This document shows, piece by piece, positions 22,110-32,564 of a stretch of 64,000 nt of DNA (position 1 is its first letter; each line of letters opens with the position of its first letter). The notes beneath the pieces were generated by a model. That model worked only from the letters and a program-made list of their open reading frames with translations. It was not told the DNA's origin and ran no database searches. Source of the DNA: Dicyema japonicum (taxonomy: Eukaryota; Dicyemida; Rhombozoa; Dicyemidae). The position numbers and the translations under genes are program-made. The stretch spans positions 753,954 to 817,953 of the forward strand of contig RDEW01000008.1 in NCBI GenBank assembly GCA_011109175.1, written 5' to 3'.

Positions 22110-22787
22110 AGAAAGGTCAAAACTAATTAATTAGGTGATCCCAACAATATTCGAACTCTCTTCATCTGGTCTTCTGATGACCCAACCGCATTCCGGAAGC
22201 GCTTTCTCTTCCTTCTGCAAAGGAATTCAATCGGCGTGTACTTTTTTTATAAACGACCGAAATTCCTGTGCATGGGCCACCTTTTCCTTGAGTGGGTCTC
22301 TCAGTTCCTTGCAGAAACGTAGGAAACCTTGGCCATTCTTCAACGTCGCCTCCTATGAAAACAGACTGGGGACGTTGTAGAGTCTGATAGTATGTGCCTC
22401 ATGATCTTTCGTCTGAGAAAATTTACACGCTCCACCCTCGTAGAAGGAATGACGAATCTCCAGGCAGAACATACATATTCAATCGTCGGCGCAATAACTT
22501 GGAGATATACTTTGCTGATCCAAGCAGTAGGAGGGAAGGTGCTCTTCTTTACGATGGCTTTTAGGAAGTTCCATTTTCGAAGACTCTTGGTTAACACCTC
22601 TTCGTGTGCAAACGTCATCAGACAGTCGAAAGTTACTCCAAGGATTTTTTGGACTCGTGTATAAAGGATGGGAATGTTTCCGAGGAATATCTCAAGTCCA
22701 CCTTTAAATCTTCTGTCCGTAGTAAATAGCGTGAACTGTGACTTGGGTGCAGACACAGACAGCAAATTCATGGATAGCCAGTCACAC
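22110..22787 (-). mobile_element. F2-type LINE, RT end to C-terminus
   Basis: The frame 22340-22789 reads KSQFTLFTTDRRFKGGLEIF, YTRVQKILGVTFDCLMTFAH, and IAPTIEYVCSAWRF. Its 3' end, carrying AGGTGATCCC/AAGACCACC near 22084-22141, abuts the preceding element head to tail. The upstream part continues at 22950-23200 beyond an inserted segment. Confidence 0.75.
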
Positions 22788-22949
22788 ATTGATTAGCAGT
22801 GGGGATTTGGAAATCTGTTTCCCAAGTTGACCCCAAAATTCCAGCGTCGAATGTATTCAATTTTTGTATTTCTATCACAAAAATCGTCAGCTACCAATGT
22901 CCCCAAACTACATTGTTAGTGAACCTTCCACTATGAAATTCACTCTGCG
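22788..22949 (+). repeat. Inserted segment, second copy at 24305-24446
   Basis: Starting GGAAATCTGTTTCCCAAG at 22807 and at 24309, about 140 bp are nearly identical. Here the segment interrupts the LINE, and 110 bp of the LINE (22678-22787) is repeated on its far side (22950-23060). No coding signal. Confidence 0.7.
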
Positions 22950-23200
22950 AGGAATATCTCAAGTCCACCTTTAAATCTTCTGTCCGTAGTAAAATAGCGT
23001 GAACTGTGACTTGGGTGCAGACACAGACAGCAAATTCATGGATAGCCAGTCACACATCTGGTTGAGGTGTTTGATTGAACCATCGCCACAGCCCTGGAGG
23101 GATATTTGTCCCTTGCAGTGATAATCAAGTCGTCTGGATAAGATAAAAACATGGTGTCCTGATCATTGGGAGTAGGTAAATAAGTTTAGATTGAAATTTA
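22950..23200 (-). mobile_element. F2-type LINE, RT motif C region
   Basis: Begins with a 110-bp repeat of 22678-22787, then continues upstream in the element to an RT motif C, YPDDLIITARDKYP, at about 23095-23150 (family YADDxIxxARD). It belongs to the same LINE copy as 22110-22787. Confidence 0.65.
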
Positions 23201-23283
23201 ATCTTGCTGTATATTGTCTTTTCGTCAAAAATCAAAAATATTTTATTATTAATTAAAAATTGTAAAAAATAAATATTAACGTT

Positions 23284-23947
23284 ATGCCGATTATTCCTCT
23301 TCGTGTGGCGTCACAGTCTTTTCGTAGAAATCTCGGATATTCAATTTATTCATATAGAATAGTCGCTATTTGAGTGCTCAGAAGGGAACAGAGGGGGATG
23401 ATGAAAATAATGAGAATTTGAAAATCATCTAGGAACTGCAAAATTGCAGGACAAAAATGGAGACCGAGTTAACAGAACTAAAGGTACCAAATTCACATAT
23501 TTAGGACAAATATGAGAAGTCTGGCTGAGCAGGAGAATATGAGGGTTCGACTGATGAAACAAATTGAAGAATCCAAGATCTTTGCAATCCAGTCATTTTC
23601 CAAGGATCTCTTAGAAGTAGCCGACGTCCTAGATAAAGCCATCGTTTCTGTCTCAAAAGGAGTCACTTACCTCTGAAAATCCCCACTTAATTAATTTATT
23701 CGAAGGACTTACCATGGCTGGGGATCAGTTCAAACAGATATTGTCGCGACATGGCATAATCGCTAGTTCCCAAGGTGGGGGACAAATTCGACCAATGATT
23801 CACTTTGCGCAGTATCAGGTACCAGCACTATCAGTCTGATTTTGGTGGGACTATCGCTGATTACATACGAGGACCATAAGGGCTGCTACTGTTGGAGTAT
23901 TTAAATTAACTGAGTTACTTGATTATTGGCCTTTAAATTATTTTTGA
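23284..23947 (+). CDS. Mitochondrial GrpE-type nucleotide exchange factor
   Basis: GrpE/Mge1 releases ADP from mitochondrial Hsp70 during matrix protein import and folding. The start at 23284 gives an Arg-rich, acid-free presequence (MPIIPLRVASQSFRRNL), as expected for mitochondrial import, then a 20-nt intron (23362-23381) and a second of 21 nt (23484-23504). GrpE blocks in order: an acidic and coiled-coil start, RSLAEQENMRVRLMKQIEES, FAIQSFSKDLLEVADVLDKA, ENPHLINLFEGLTMAGDQFK, ILSRHGI, PKVGDKFDP.MIHFAQYQVP and a C-terminal GGTIADYIRGP...AATVGVFKL. At least five single-base shifts separate the blocks (near 23430, 23511, 23671, 23770 and 23790), so the gene is decayed or carries consensus errors. 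The C-terminal beta wing looks shorter than in other animals. Confidence 0.8.
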
Positions 23948-24029
23948 GTATTTTATTTCTTAGGAAAATCTCTTACTATAAAAAAACCCTCATGACTTTT
24001 GTCATTTTCCACGCAACACGTTATTTTAT

Positions 24030-24150
24030 AGATTTTAGAAATTTTGATTACTGATATGATAATAAAGCACTAGAAATAATAATCTAATACTTCTTTTGTG
24101 CTGCTCATCTCAATTTCTCAAAACAACTCCATGTCCTTACTGGAAAGCCA
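24030..24150 (+). repeat. Dispersed repeat D, copy 1 (with 46770-46880)
   Basis: Shares AAGCACTAGAAATAATAAT / ATGCACTAGAAATAATAAT, CTCATCTCAATTT and CTCCATGT.CTT with 46770-46880. Non-coding. Confidence 0.6.
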
Positions 24151-24304
24151 TCCAGGATTATTGTCCATAAGCCACCACCATGTCGCTCTGGGGTCACTTA
24201 GTTAGCTAGGAACTTTCTTTTCTCTTTAACCTTGTGGTCTGCATGGTTATTCCTTCTCGAAACATGATCTGATAGCAGCGGCATTTGCGGATATCGTTAT
24301 AACG

Positions 24305-24446
24305 CACGGAAATCTGTTTCCCAAGTTGACCCAAAAATTTCAGCGTCGAATGTATTCAATTTTTGTATTTCTACCACAAAATCGTCAGCTACCAATGTCC
24401 CCAAACTACATTGTTAGTGAACCTTCCACTATGAAATTCACTCTGC
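24305..24446 (+). repeat. Second copy of the segment at 22807-22949
   Basis: Nearly identical to 22807-22949, ending GAAATTCACTCTGCG in both. It lies between GrpE and a LINE tail. Confidence 0.75.
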
Positions 24447-24469
24447 GTTATATATTCATTATTATTAGT

Positions 24470-24900
24470 GCCCCAGGATCACCGGGTTAAAAGGAGAAAG
24501 AAAGTTTCTAAGTGACCCCAGACCGATATGAGGGGGGTCCTATCTGACGCGGACGAGAATCCAGAAAGGAAATGTGGTTATCTCGTATCTAAAACAACTT
24601 TACCAAGAAGTCAGGAATATTTTGATGTGTCTTCTTGAAGAGGTCCATTAATATCATGCACGAAAAAGAGCCAATGTTCTTTGATCTTCTAATGTCCCAA
24701 AGGGACCTCTTCATTGCTATAAACTGGAAACCAGCCCTCGAGTTGACTCAAAAGATAATCATTTAGCGTCTTTCTGAGTGGATAACATCGTGGACACAGA
24801 TTGGCTGACTTCCCGACAAATTCAGTTGAACAAACTATTGAGATTGTATCAAAATTTGATAAGAAAATCTCACAATTTCGTCCGAGTCTGAGGTTATATA
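24470..24900 (-). mobile_element. LINE 3' end fragment with terminal hairpin
   Basis: On the minus strand it ends AACCCGGTGATCCTGGGG then a (CTAATAATAATG) tail. Upstream a degenerate frame reads SQLEGWFPVYSNEEVPLG. Family not resolved. Confidence 0.5.
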
Positions 24901-24904
24901 ACGT

Positions 24905-26205
24905 TCAAACGACGAAAACTCAGGCAAATGAATCTTTTCTTCTTCCACCTCTCACTCTCAGGTCCTCATGACCCTACCAAATGTCTCGTTGGAATTGTAT
25001 TTATAAAAAATATAATAATTTTTCATCTTGATCAGTTAGTCTAGTCGTTATTGGCCTAAAAACTGAGCTCGGCACGTATCTGTACATAGGCCCTTGTTTG
25101 CTCAACTTTTCCTTCTTCTTCTTAATGTCTCAGAAGATATCGGAAATTCCGGGTTTTGAAGATAGGTTCGATACCCACTGACCCAATTTGGAGTAACTTG
25201 GATATGTATGAGAAACAATAGACTTAACTCCTAGTTATTAAATCATGAATGTTATTAATGATTATCTCGTTGAGAAACATGCTCATTAATAGTCTAGAAG
25301 ACAATGAATGGTGGAGTACGCTGTTAACAGATTATCAAATCGGTAGACAGGCTTTATTCATTGTCAATATTCGAATTTATTAATCAAGCAATATCTTCTT
25401 TGGTGTCATCCATAATATATTTGTTATATAGTTTGGCGTAATGTCCAAAAATTACGATGACCTTGGTTTCCAAAATAAATATTTTTTTAGTTTTTTGAGG
25501 ATCTTCTTTTGTGGGGAATCGAGATTTCGCTCATTCCTTTTTTTCTCTTTCTATTGTGAATATTAATGGTACCATCGATAGCTTATTCATATCCAGCAAT
25601 TATCGCAAAAACATATTAAATGGGCATGATTATTACAAAATCAATAAAATTAAATTTATATTCGATATTCGAATTCAATTGAGGAACTTCACATTCGAGT
25701 CTCTTCAATGGTTGGAACATTGGCAAAGGCATTAATTAAAAAAGTAAAAACTCGTTTGACGGTGAATATAAGACTCGCGCAACGACGGTGATTTAAACAG
25801 CCATTGGAATGGCTATTTTTGCGGCTATGTCCACCGTCCCCTAGCAGCTGGAGCATGTTTTCTATAAACGTCTGATTCAGTTTTTGAGTAAATAATTTGA
25901 TATTAGTTTTTGGCCAGTCAAACCTTAACGTTAGTAGTATTTTAGTCAAAGTAGATATTTAATGCATAATTAATGGTCGTAACGTTTTTGATGAGAGGTT
26001 AACACTTTTCTAGTAATTTCTTTGTCAATCGTACCCTCAGTTAATATACTTTACTCTGTTTTCAATTCCAAATTTCAGCAAAAAGGAAAGCTAGCTTTAT
26101 GGTTAACCGTCAAATGGGTCTACTAAATTCCCAAGAGTTACTCGATGTCGTAGAGGTGTTTCACCTTCGGGCAATTGACATCTTGTTGACATGTGTTGAT
26201 GGTAA
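24905..26205. other. Unassigned spacer
   Basis: AT-rich with several short frames, none recognised. A canonical-looking B box (GGTTCGATACC at 25165-25175) has no tRNA-like fold around it. Confidence 0.4.
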
Positions 26206-26207
26206 AA

Positions 26208-26520
26208 TCATATATTATTGTCGAATATGTCTTCTCTTGATGCATGAGTCCTTATTTCTTTGGCAGTGAAAGATCGCGAGAAGCATAAGCTGGAGTTGCC
26301 TTCGGACATTGACTTAAACTTTTTAATTGTTTGTGAATATTTCGATAGTATTTGAAACAGGTGGGAACTCAGTAGACTGGTCGTCTTTAAGAGATTTCGC
26401 AGTAATTTTATTAAAAAATTTTTAATAGGGTGTATTTTGAGTCCTGCAAAATGATAATTATTGAACTCTCCCGTTTCAAAGATGCGGAGCGGGAAATCGA
26501 CATTCTCCACAATTATGTAT
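26208..26520 (-). mobile_element. LINE C-terminal fragment
   Basis: The minus-strand frame IHPIKNFLIKLLRNLLKTTS, LLSSHLFQILSKYSQTIKKF matches IQPIENFLIELQRKLLKEAS of the copy at 36365-36655, so both derive from one LINE group. Confidence 0.6.
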
Positions 26521-26524
26521 AATC

Positions 26525-27045
26525 AATGATAATAAAAGCGAAAACCACGCTGACACCAACACTAATCACGTGATCACAGCACGCTCTATAAGGGAACTCA
26601 ACTGGCCCAATGCTCCTTCCTCACACCACACAAGCACGTATTCGCCGAATAAATGGATCTTCGTAGTCACAACGACATGTTCCTCGGTTCTCACGTATTA
26701 GGGATTCCAGAGGCATTGGAGACTGAAATTTTCCACAACAAAACACTTGTCCAAGAGATGAATGGGCCCTATATGCTACATACATAAGAAATGCATGGCT
26801 CGATGTATTGGTCGTATATTTCAACATAGGATGATTTCCGATATTCCATAAGTCAGAGACATTTTAATCATTTTAGGTTAAACCAAAATAAAATTTAAAT
26901 TAAATTATAAAAAAATAATCAATATTTTAAATTAACTGATTCAAATATTTTATTTTAAGGAAAAAGGAAAAAGAATAGTTAATTTTAATTTTAATTCAGC
27001 TGTTCGGAGATGCACAATTAACTTATATTAAATTATAAAATTTTA
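26525..27045. other. Unassigned spacer
   Basis: No recognised gene; the second half is AT-rich low complexity. Confidence 0.4.
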
Positions 27046-27106
27046 ATTTTATTTAATTAATAAATTGAGCACATGGTTTTTGTGCAACGTATTTCTTCAT
27101 AAACTA

Positions 27107-27333
27107 GAAAAGGTTTGACGAGTGACGCTGTCATCAGTGAATACTCACTGCGGAACTGGATTGTCTAGAAAGGACACTCACACAAGAAAAATAAAAAAAA
27201 AGAAATGAAGATCATTCCTTGGTTCTACGATTAGTTAAAATTAACTGTTATTTACTTAAATAAAGTGTGTGTCCTGCCAATGCGGAGCTAATACCACGGC
27301 TCCGTGAAAAAGGCTGTTATTATTATTATTATT
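27107..27333 (+). mobile_element. 227-bp retroelement insertion with AAACTA target duplication
   Basis: AAACTA flanks it at 27101-27106 and 27334-27339, and copy 2 of the duplicated locus (near 30622) lacks it. It ends in a hairpin (CGGAGC...GCTCCG at about 27284-27305) followed by an ATTATTATT tail, like a LINE or SINE 3' end. No coding block was seen, so it is a SINE or a strongly truncated LINE. Confidence 0.7.
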
Positions 27334-27671
27334 AAACTAACCTGACTACTGAACCGAAAGTACTAAGAAATTACTCAGCAATCGGTTATGGAGTCTGTCC
27401 AGCCTCAAATTAACTCTTCCGAGTTTATTTTATTTTAAAGGAACGACTAAGTCATTAATTTGAGCATTCTAGACTCACGAACTAATATCTGTTGATTATG
27501 ATGTAAAAATGAAATAAAATTTTAAATTCTTGTTACTTTTATTAATTCATTCGACAGAATTCTCGTAATAATTCAAAGAATAATAATCTTGATTTAAAGA
27601 GATTTACCATGATTCTTTCTATATTGAAAAAGTAGATTTTGAGGTTTAAATGAGATTGGATTTAGATTAAA

Positions 27672-27892
27672 TAAATAGCCGGTCTCTGTGAGACTGCAAT
27701 TAAGGAATGGGTTGCTTGTCAGAAATCAACTATAGCACAATCACCGGCTAATCAAGTCTCTGGAAGATAGGGAATCTGAGGACCCGTCTGTATATCGTAA
27801 CTTGTTTTCATCTCTTTTGTCATCTGTAGTAATGGAGTGTTATGAATATATGGAATACCTGATTAGTAACCAGGGAGTTTACTGAGGTTTGT
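27672..27892 (+). CDS. Unrecognised host gene, last exons (copy 1)
   Basis: An exon reading AGLCETAIKEW (to about 27711), a 25-nt GT..AG intron, then HNHRLIKSLEDRESEDPSVY, NLFSSLLSSVVMECYEYMEY and a stop near 27890. The frame is fully open across the intron. The upstream acceptor (AAATAG at about 27671-27676) is present but the previous exon was not found. The second copy at 30968-31150 keeps most residues (CETAIQEW...YRLIKSLEDRESED) but has a frame change near its end. Family not recognised. Confidence 0.45.
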
Positions 27893-28439
27893 TAGCTAGT
27901 TATTTTTATAAATACTTCAAATAACAGAGTGGAATCTTGACTCTTTACTATTTATTAATGAACCGAATTCACGACACATAAAAATGTTGACAGGCATTAT
28001 ACTCATCAAAAAATTTTCAGAACACGAAATTTTATTATCTCACCTCTGGTGGATTTAATGTCTGGTCAACTATGCTAATCATTAACGATTAACAAAGTAG
28101 ATGTGCTTATTTCAGAGAAGGTCGAAAAGGTCAATCGAAATCATAATAATTTGTTTCTCAAAGACAATCCTAAAAAGTGCTTATTTTAGGCTTATAAACG
28201 CTAATATTTATTTATTTTTTGAAAACGATTTATTTTGAGTCCCCACTTGTGTCTTGATTACATGGGTGAAGTTTAGTATTTAGAATTGCTTTTTTCGAAG
28301 TTTCTCACACATTATAAGTCACATCTAAATAAATTTTTCACTCCAGGGTATAACNTTATTAAATTTTATGACAAAGTTATTAAATAAATAGGAAAACCCT
28401 ATATTTATATTTCCGGTACAATGTTATTTTATTATTCAG

Positions 28440-28930
28440 CAATCTTAGGAAAGGTAGTTGAACGTTCCACTACATCTGTAAGTATATTTCTGCCAATCGG
28501 AGTCTCACGAGGGTATTATCAGTAACTTATTTTGTTCAATATCTATCTGAACGATATGGCCTCTTCAAAGATGCACTTGTCTCGTATACGCTGACGATAT
28601 GATCATCACAGCAAGAGACAAGTGTGATCACACAGGGCTGTAGCTCTAAGATATAATAGATCACCTTAGTAGTTGGTTTATGAGGAACTTATTTCTACTT
28701 CAAATAGAAGACTAACTTATTCTAGATCGCTCTTAACCTCTAATGAATATTTAATCCCTTCCAGTAACTCTGTCAAGTTATTGGATAACAAGTATGACTC
28801 CCTCATGACATTCGGTACACTCTTTAAAACGTCGTCTCGTAGCTTTTTACGCTGGCGGAATACTCAAGGAGAGTTTCAGAACTAATGGAACCTTATCACT
28901 TGTTTTAACAATCGTTGACTTAAAGAACAT
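28440..28930 (+). mobile_element. LINE RT fragment, motifs B-C to thumb
   Basis: A motif B remnant (LILFNIYLNDMASS) precedes YADDMIITARDKCDHTG (motif C, near 28587), then STSNRRLTYSRS, SSNSVKLLDNKYDSLMTFG, matching F2 copies (TNSVKILGVTYDSLLTF). Frames are broken. A lone n at 28355 marks a scaffold gap just upstream. Confidence 0.7.
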
Positions 28931-29159
28931 CTAAGTGGAGAGTGAAGTCATTTCTACAATTGGCAGTGAAAACAGGCTATCCGCTTTCACTCTCTATATC
29001 TGACTTCTAAAAAATGCGAGGAATCTATGGAGAATGAGACCGTCCCCGTTTTTACCAATTCTGTGGATCTTCGAGGACCCCAAATGAGAGTCAGAACCTA
29101 GTTAGTAGTTAACATTTAACTTTTTCTAATCCGGCGATCTTGGAGTAAAAAACTCATCG

Positions 29160-29460
29160 TTGACTATTCTTTAAAGCTTAGCCTCTCAGTGTCGTATTGT
29201 ACTGAGGCGATGCCTTTTTGTTTTCCGTGTATTCAATGAATTCTGTTTACATTAAATGAGCGACAAGTTTGTGATCCTGCTAATATCAATTCCGACATAT
29301 GACCTCGAATTATGCATGAGGGCCTTCTGATGCCTATTGCAGAGAATATAGATAATCTGGTTGTATATTTGTATTGGTTGCCAAATTTGTCTAGGTTTAA
29401 CTGAACGAGAAAAGTAGTCCTAAGAGCTTTTGAAATCAGATATTTTACAAACAAATCATA
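29160..29460 (-). mobile_element. F3 LINE endonuclease fragment
   Basis: The DNA matches 57405-57630 of the nearly intact F3 element: shared CTCTCAGTGTCG, TACTGAGG, TTTTTG.GTTTTCC / GTGTATTC, GAGGGCCTTCTGATG and GATC(A)TGATTGTATAT. 5' and 3' truncated with many substitutions. Confidence 0.7.
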
Positions 29461-29794
29461 AAGTAAATTTCCATTAAGTTATTTAAAAATTATTTCTTGG
29501 CATTAATCAATTTTTTCGGTCATTAATTTTCTCTAATTAACTAAATTTCATTAGAAGAACTGTTACAACTCGAAAAGACACATGGTATACAGGCAGTAAC
29601 TGTCTGCTTTGATCAAGAGCCTTCGAGATAGCAGTCATATGTTTATAATCCTTCCAATATCCTAAAATTCTTAGGTAAGAGGGAATTTATTAATAACCGG
29701 TACCTTCAAATGAGCAAAAACAAGAACGACACAGTCAAAGACGTACGCTCCCAGAGATCCGACAGGGAATGCTAACTAATTTAAAAAAATGTAA

Positions 29795-29870
29795 TTAATT
29801 AAAGCCAATAATCACCGAATAATTAAAAGAGAATGTTAGGTGATCCTGACCTCTTTATGCAGCCGTCTCA
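29795..29870 (-). mobile_element. LINE 3' terminus
   Basis: Minus strand GGATCACCTAACATTC then ATTCGGTGATTATTGGC ahead of an AT-rich tail: the common LINE 3' inverted repeat. The upstream coding part was not recognised with confidence. Confidence 0.5.
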
Positions 29871-30379
29871 TCGTTTCGAAAACCGAAGCACTTCTGGGAA
29901 TCCTTCCAATGAAGTGAAAGGATGCAAATGAACTTTTTTTCGTATTTTCCTGGTGCTAGAGAGTCACCTGAGATGGGTGGACAACATGAACAAGATACGG
30001 AACAGAAGGGGAACTGAGAGAAAGTTCTCTAATATCTCCGATGTCGAATAACTCTGGCCCAGAATCATGTCAACTGTTAACTTATAACTATGAGAAGACG
30101 AAAGAAGGTGAGATATTTGTTGAATTAGGTACATCACAACGTTCCAGTCAATTAACGACATCTGCGGCGAATAAATATTTAATCGTTTAGGAGTGGCATT
30201 CAATCCATCCCATAGAAATTTTTGGATGACTGTCAATTTTTTAATTCACGGCTTACCCTGGTTTAATAAAGACGACTGTTAATTGTTCAATCACTCAACA
30301 GCGCTAATTCTTATGACTGCTGCGAATACTCCTACAGTTCTGTTGATCGTTCCTTAATTTCCGTTAGTTCAACTATGGA

Positions 30380-30550
30380 TGTGACAACTACTTGCATGCT
30401 GAGACCACGGACCAGATCATCAATAGCTCCCCTGCTTACGAAAGCTACCGTAGATATGGAACCGGATTCCTCCGCGTCTATGAGGAAAATGAAAACCCGC
30501 TTCGTATATACTTTTCAAAGGAAAAAGAAAACCGATTGGTTCAAAAATTC
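30380..30550 (+). mobile_element. LINE C-terminal fragment
   Basis: IINSSPAYESYRRYGTGFLR, VYEENENPLRIYFSKEKENR matches the degenerate C-terminus at 52660-52790, which is followed there by a LINE 3' end. Confidence 0.5.
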
Positions 30551-30554
30551 TCGA

Positions 30555-31205
30555 TTGGTAAAAATTTAATTTTATTTAATTAATAAATTGAGCACATGGT
30601 CTTTGTGCAAAGTATTTCTTCATCAACTAACCTGACTACTGCACCGAAAGTACTAAGAAATTACTCAGCAAACGGTTATGGAGTCTGTCCAGCCTCAATT
30701 TAACTTTTTCGAGTCTATTTTATTTTACAAGGAACGAGTAAGTCATTAATTTAAACATTCTAGACTCACGAACTAATATCTGTTGTTTATGATGTAAAAA
30801 TGAAGTTAAAATTTTAAATTCTTGTTACTTTTATCAATTCATTCCACAGAATTCTCGTAAAAATTCAAAGAATGATAAACTTGATCTAAAGTGATTTACC
30901 ATGCGTCTTTCTATATCGAAATGGTAGATTCTGAGGTTTAAATTTGTTTGCATTTAGATTGAAAAAATAGCCGGTCGCTGTGAGACAGCAATTCAGGAAT
31001 GGGTTGCTTGTCAGAAATTAACGATAGCACAAATACCGGCTAATCAAGTCTCTGGAAGATAGGGAATCTGAAGACGCGCCTGTATGTCGTAACTTGTTTT
31101 CACCACTTCCGTCTTCTGTAGTAATGAAGTGTTATGAGATACGGAAGACCTGATTAGTACAACCAGGTAGTTCACTTAGGTTTGTTAGCAAATTATTTTC
31201 AGAAG
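30555..31205 (+). repeat. Duplicated locus, copy 2 (with 27046-27900)
   Basis: Lacks the 227-bp insertion of copy 1 and so shows the empty site. Its coding exon pair (30968-31150) retains the 25-nt intron but carries a two-base deletion relative to copy 1 near 31132, which changes the C-terminus. Confidence 0.8.
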
Positions 31206-31443
31206 TGTTTAAATTATCAGAGTGGAGTCTTGATTCGAATTTCGGTTCATGCAAGTGTGAGACTAATATTCAGATGTGGATAAGTCTGATTAATTTCTTA
31301 GAGTTGTACTTGACCTAATCGAATACTTAGAAAGAACCTGGATGCTGTTGAAACAACCGTTACCTTTGGACTCGTATTGGTGGATTACACCAAAGTTCAA
31401 TAAAAAGTCACATTTAAATAAAAAGCACTAAAAAACTGCTTGG

Positions 31444-31781
31444 ACCATCGATGAGTACTCTACACTCAAATTGTCTTCAGTGATTTCTTCCAATTTCTAG
31501 TCTCTATTGTTGCTGTAACCTAGTACTCTTACTGGATCTGATATACCTGAATTTGTCGCCACAAATACAAATGTTCAGACTTTGAAACGACTGACTGATG
31601 AACTAAATGAGTCTATTAAAGTTATATTCTTGGTTATTTTTAGCTAGACAGAGAACGATATCGATTCCCAGATGATGGGTCTACTATGAAAACATCGAAT
31701 GGTCTGCATTCACGTACATTTGGAAGAGAAAGGACTGTGGGGACGATGAGGCTACTCATCGAACATATTAGAAATTACTGA
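31444..31781 (+). CDS. Unrecognised three-exon host gene, 3' part
   Basis: Exons 31444-31499, 31524-31620 and 31644-31781 join across GT..AG introns of 24 and 23 nt into one uninterrupted frame of about 97 codons with matching phases. It reads TIDEYSTLKLSSVISSNFYT, GSDIPEFVATNTNVQTLKRL, DELNESIKLDRERYRFPDDG, SRTFGRERTVGTMRLLIEHI and ends NY-stop. The N-terminal exon is not located; a stop lies shortly upstream in the same frame. The protein looks soluble with a helical middle. No family recognised. Confidence 0.5.
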
Positions 31782-31999
31782 TGAAGGTATTCTGAAAAAC
31801 CAATATCAGTAATTTTTAGTGATTGATATTAGGGCGAACAAATGGGCCCCGATGACGCTCTTGCTTTACTGTAGATCTATGAAAGTTCAACAAGGCCCTA
31901 GCTCAGGGTTGACCAACATTTTTCGCTCGCGAGCTACTTTTTATATAGCGATTTGTCTGGCGATCGACAATACATTTTTTGTATTCTAATAACAATTTT

Positions 32000-32560
32000 T
32001 TAATATTAGATTGTATTTAACAAAAAAAGAGAACAAGAAACAAACGCGTCAAAAATGGAGAGAATTTTTTTTTTATAATAAAAAATGTAATGCCATCTCG
32101 TTTTTAAGTATTTGTTTATGGCTTTTTAGAGAGGGTTGTTATGGAAAAACAGTTGCCCTTACCGTCTTCTATTGTCGTCCAATCGAAACTGTTTCCATAG
32201 GGACGGACATAAAGTTGCGGTCAATGTCTCTTTTGGCAGCTTATTGGATTGCGGACAGTTTCAGGAGAGAGGATCTGGAAATTCCCATTGACCACGACTC
32301 ACATCGTAGATCAATCCCGGTTGTAAAAATTGACAAAAGACATCGTAAAGGGGCGCAGCTTTTCTTTCGAAGGGTTTTGAGATTATTCTCGTAAGTGCCG
32401 CAGTCGCTCGATTCTCAACATTTTTTTGCAAAAGTAATTCCTTGGTCAAACGTCACTCCCAGTATGGTTTGTGTGGCCGTAAAAGGGATTACCACGTCGT
32501 TAATCGTGGTCTTAGGCCTCGTTGTATAATGTTGTCTACAAAATGTAAAGAAAGTCAAAT
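32000..32560 (-). mobile_element. LINE RT C-terminal fragment
   Basis: The minus-strand frame 32261-32449 reads APLYDVFCQFLQPGLIYDVS, RGQWEFPDPLS, the counterpart of LVTIYEQFIRPTMTYVSFFM in the 36.3-36.8 kb copy (family LYxQxIRPxxxYxS). Degenerate. Confidence 0.5.
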
Positions 32561-32564
32561 TATT

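Larger units (their letters stand above)
27046..27900 (+). repeat. Duplicated locus, copy 1 (with 30555-31205)
   Basis: About 630 bp of shared sequence at roughly 90 percent by eye, direct orientation, from TAATTTTATTTAATTAATAA to GGTTTGTTAGC. Copy 1 carries an extra 227-bp insertion at 27107-27333. The block contains the two-exon coding signal annotated at 27672-27892. Confidence 0.8.

Noticed and set aside
25030-25190. tRNA or tRNA-derived SINE suggested by an A-box-like word (TAGTCTAGTCG) and an exact B box (GGTTCGATACC)
   Set aside because: The boxes are about 130 bp apart and no acceptor or T-stem pairing forms around them. One such B-box match is expected by chance in a window this size.
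25740-25830. Possible small conserved protein starting MVGTLAKALIKKVKTRL
   Set aside because: No family was recognised and no acceptable splice continuation was found; the frame closes within 30 codons.
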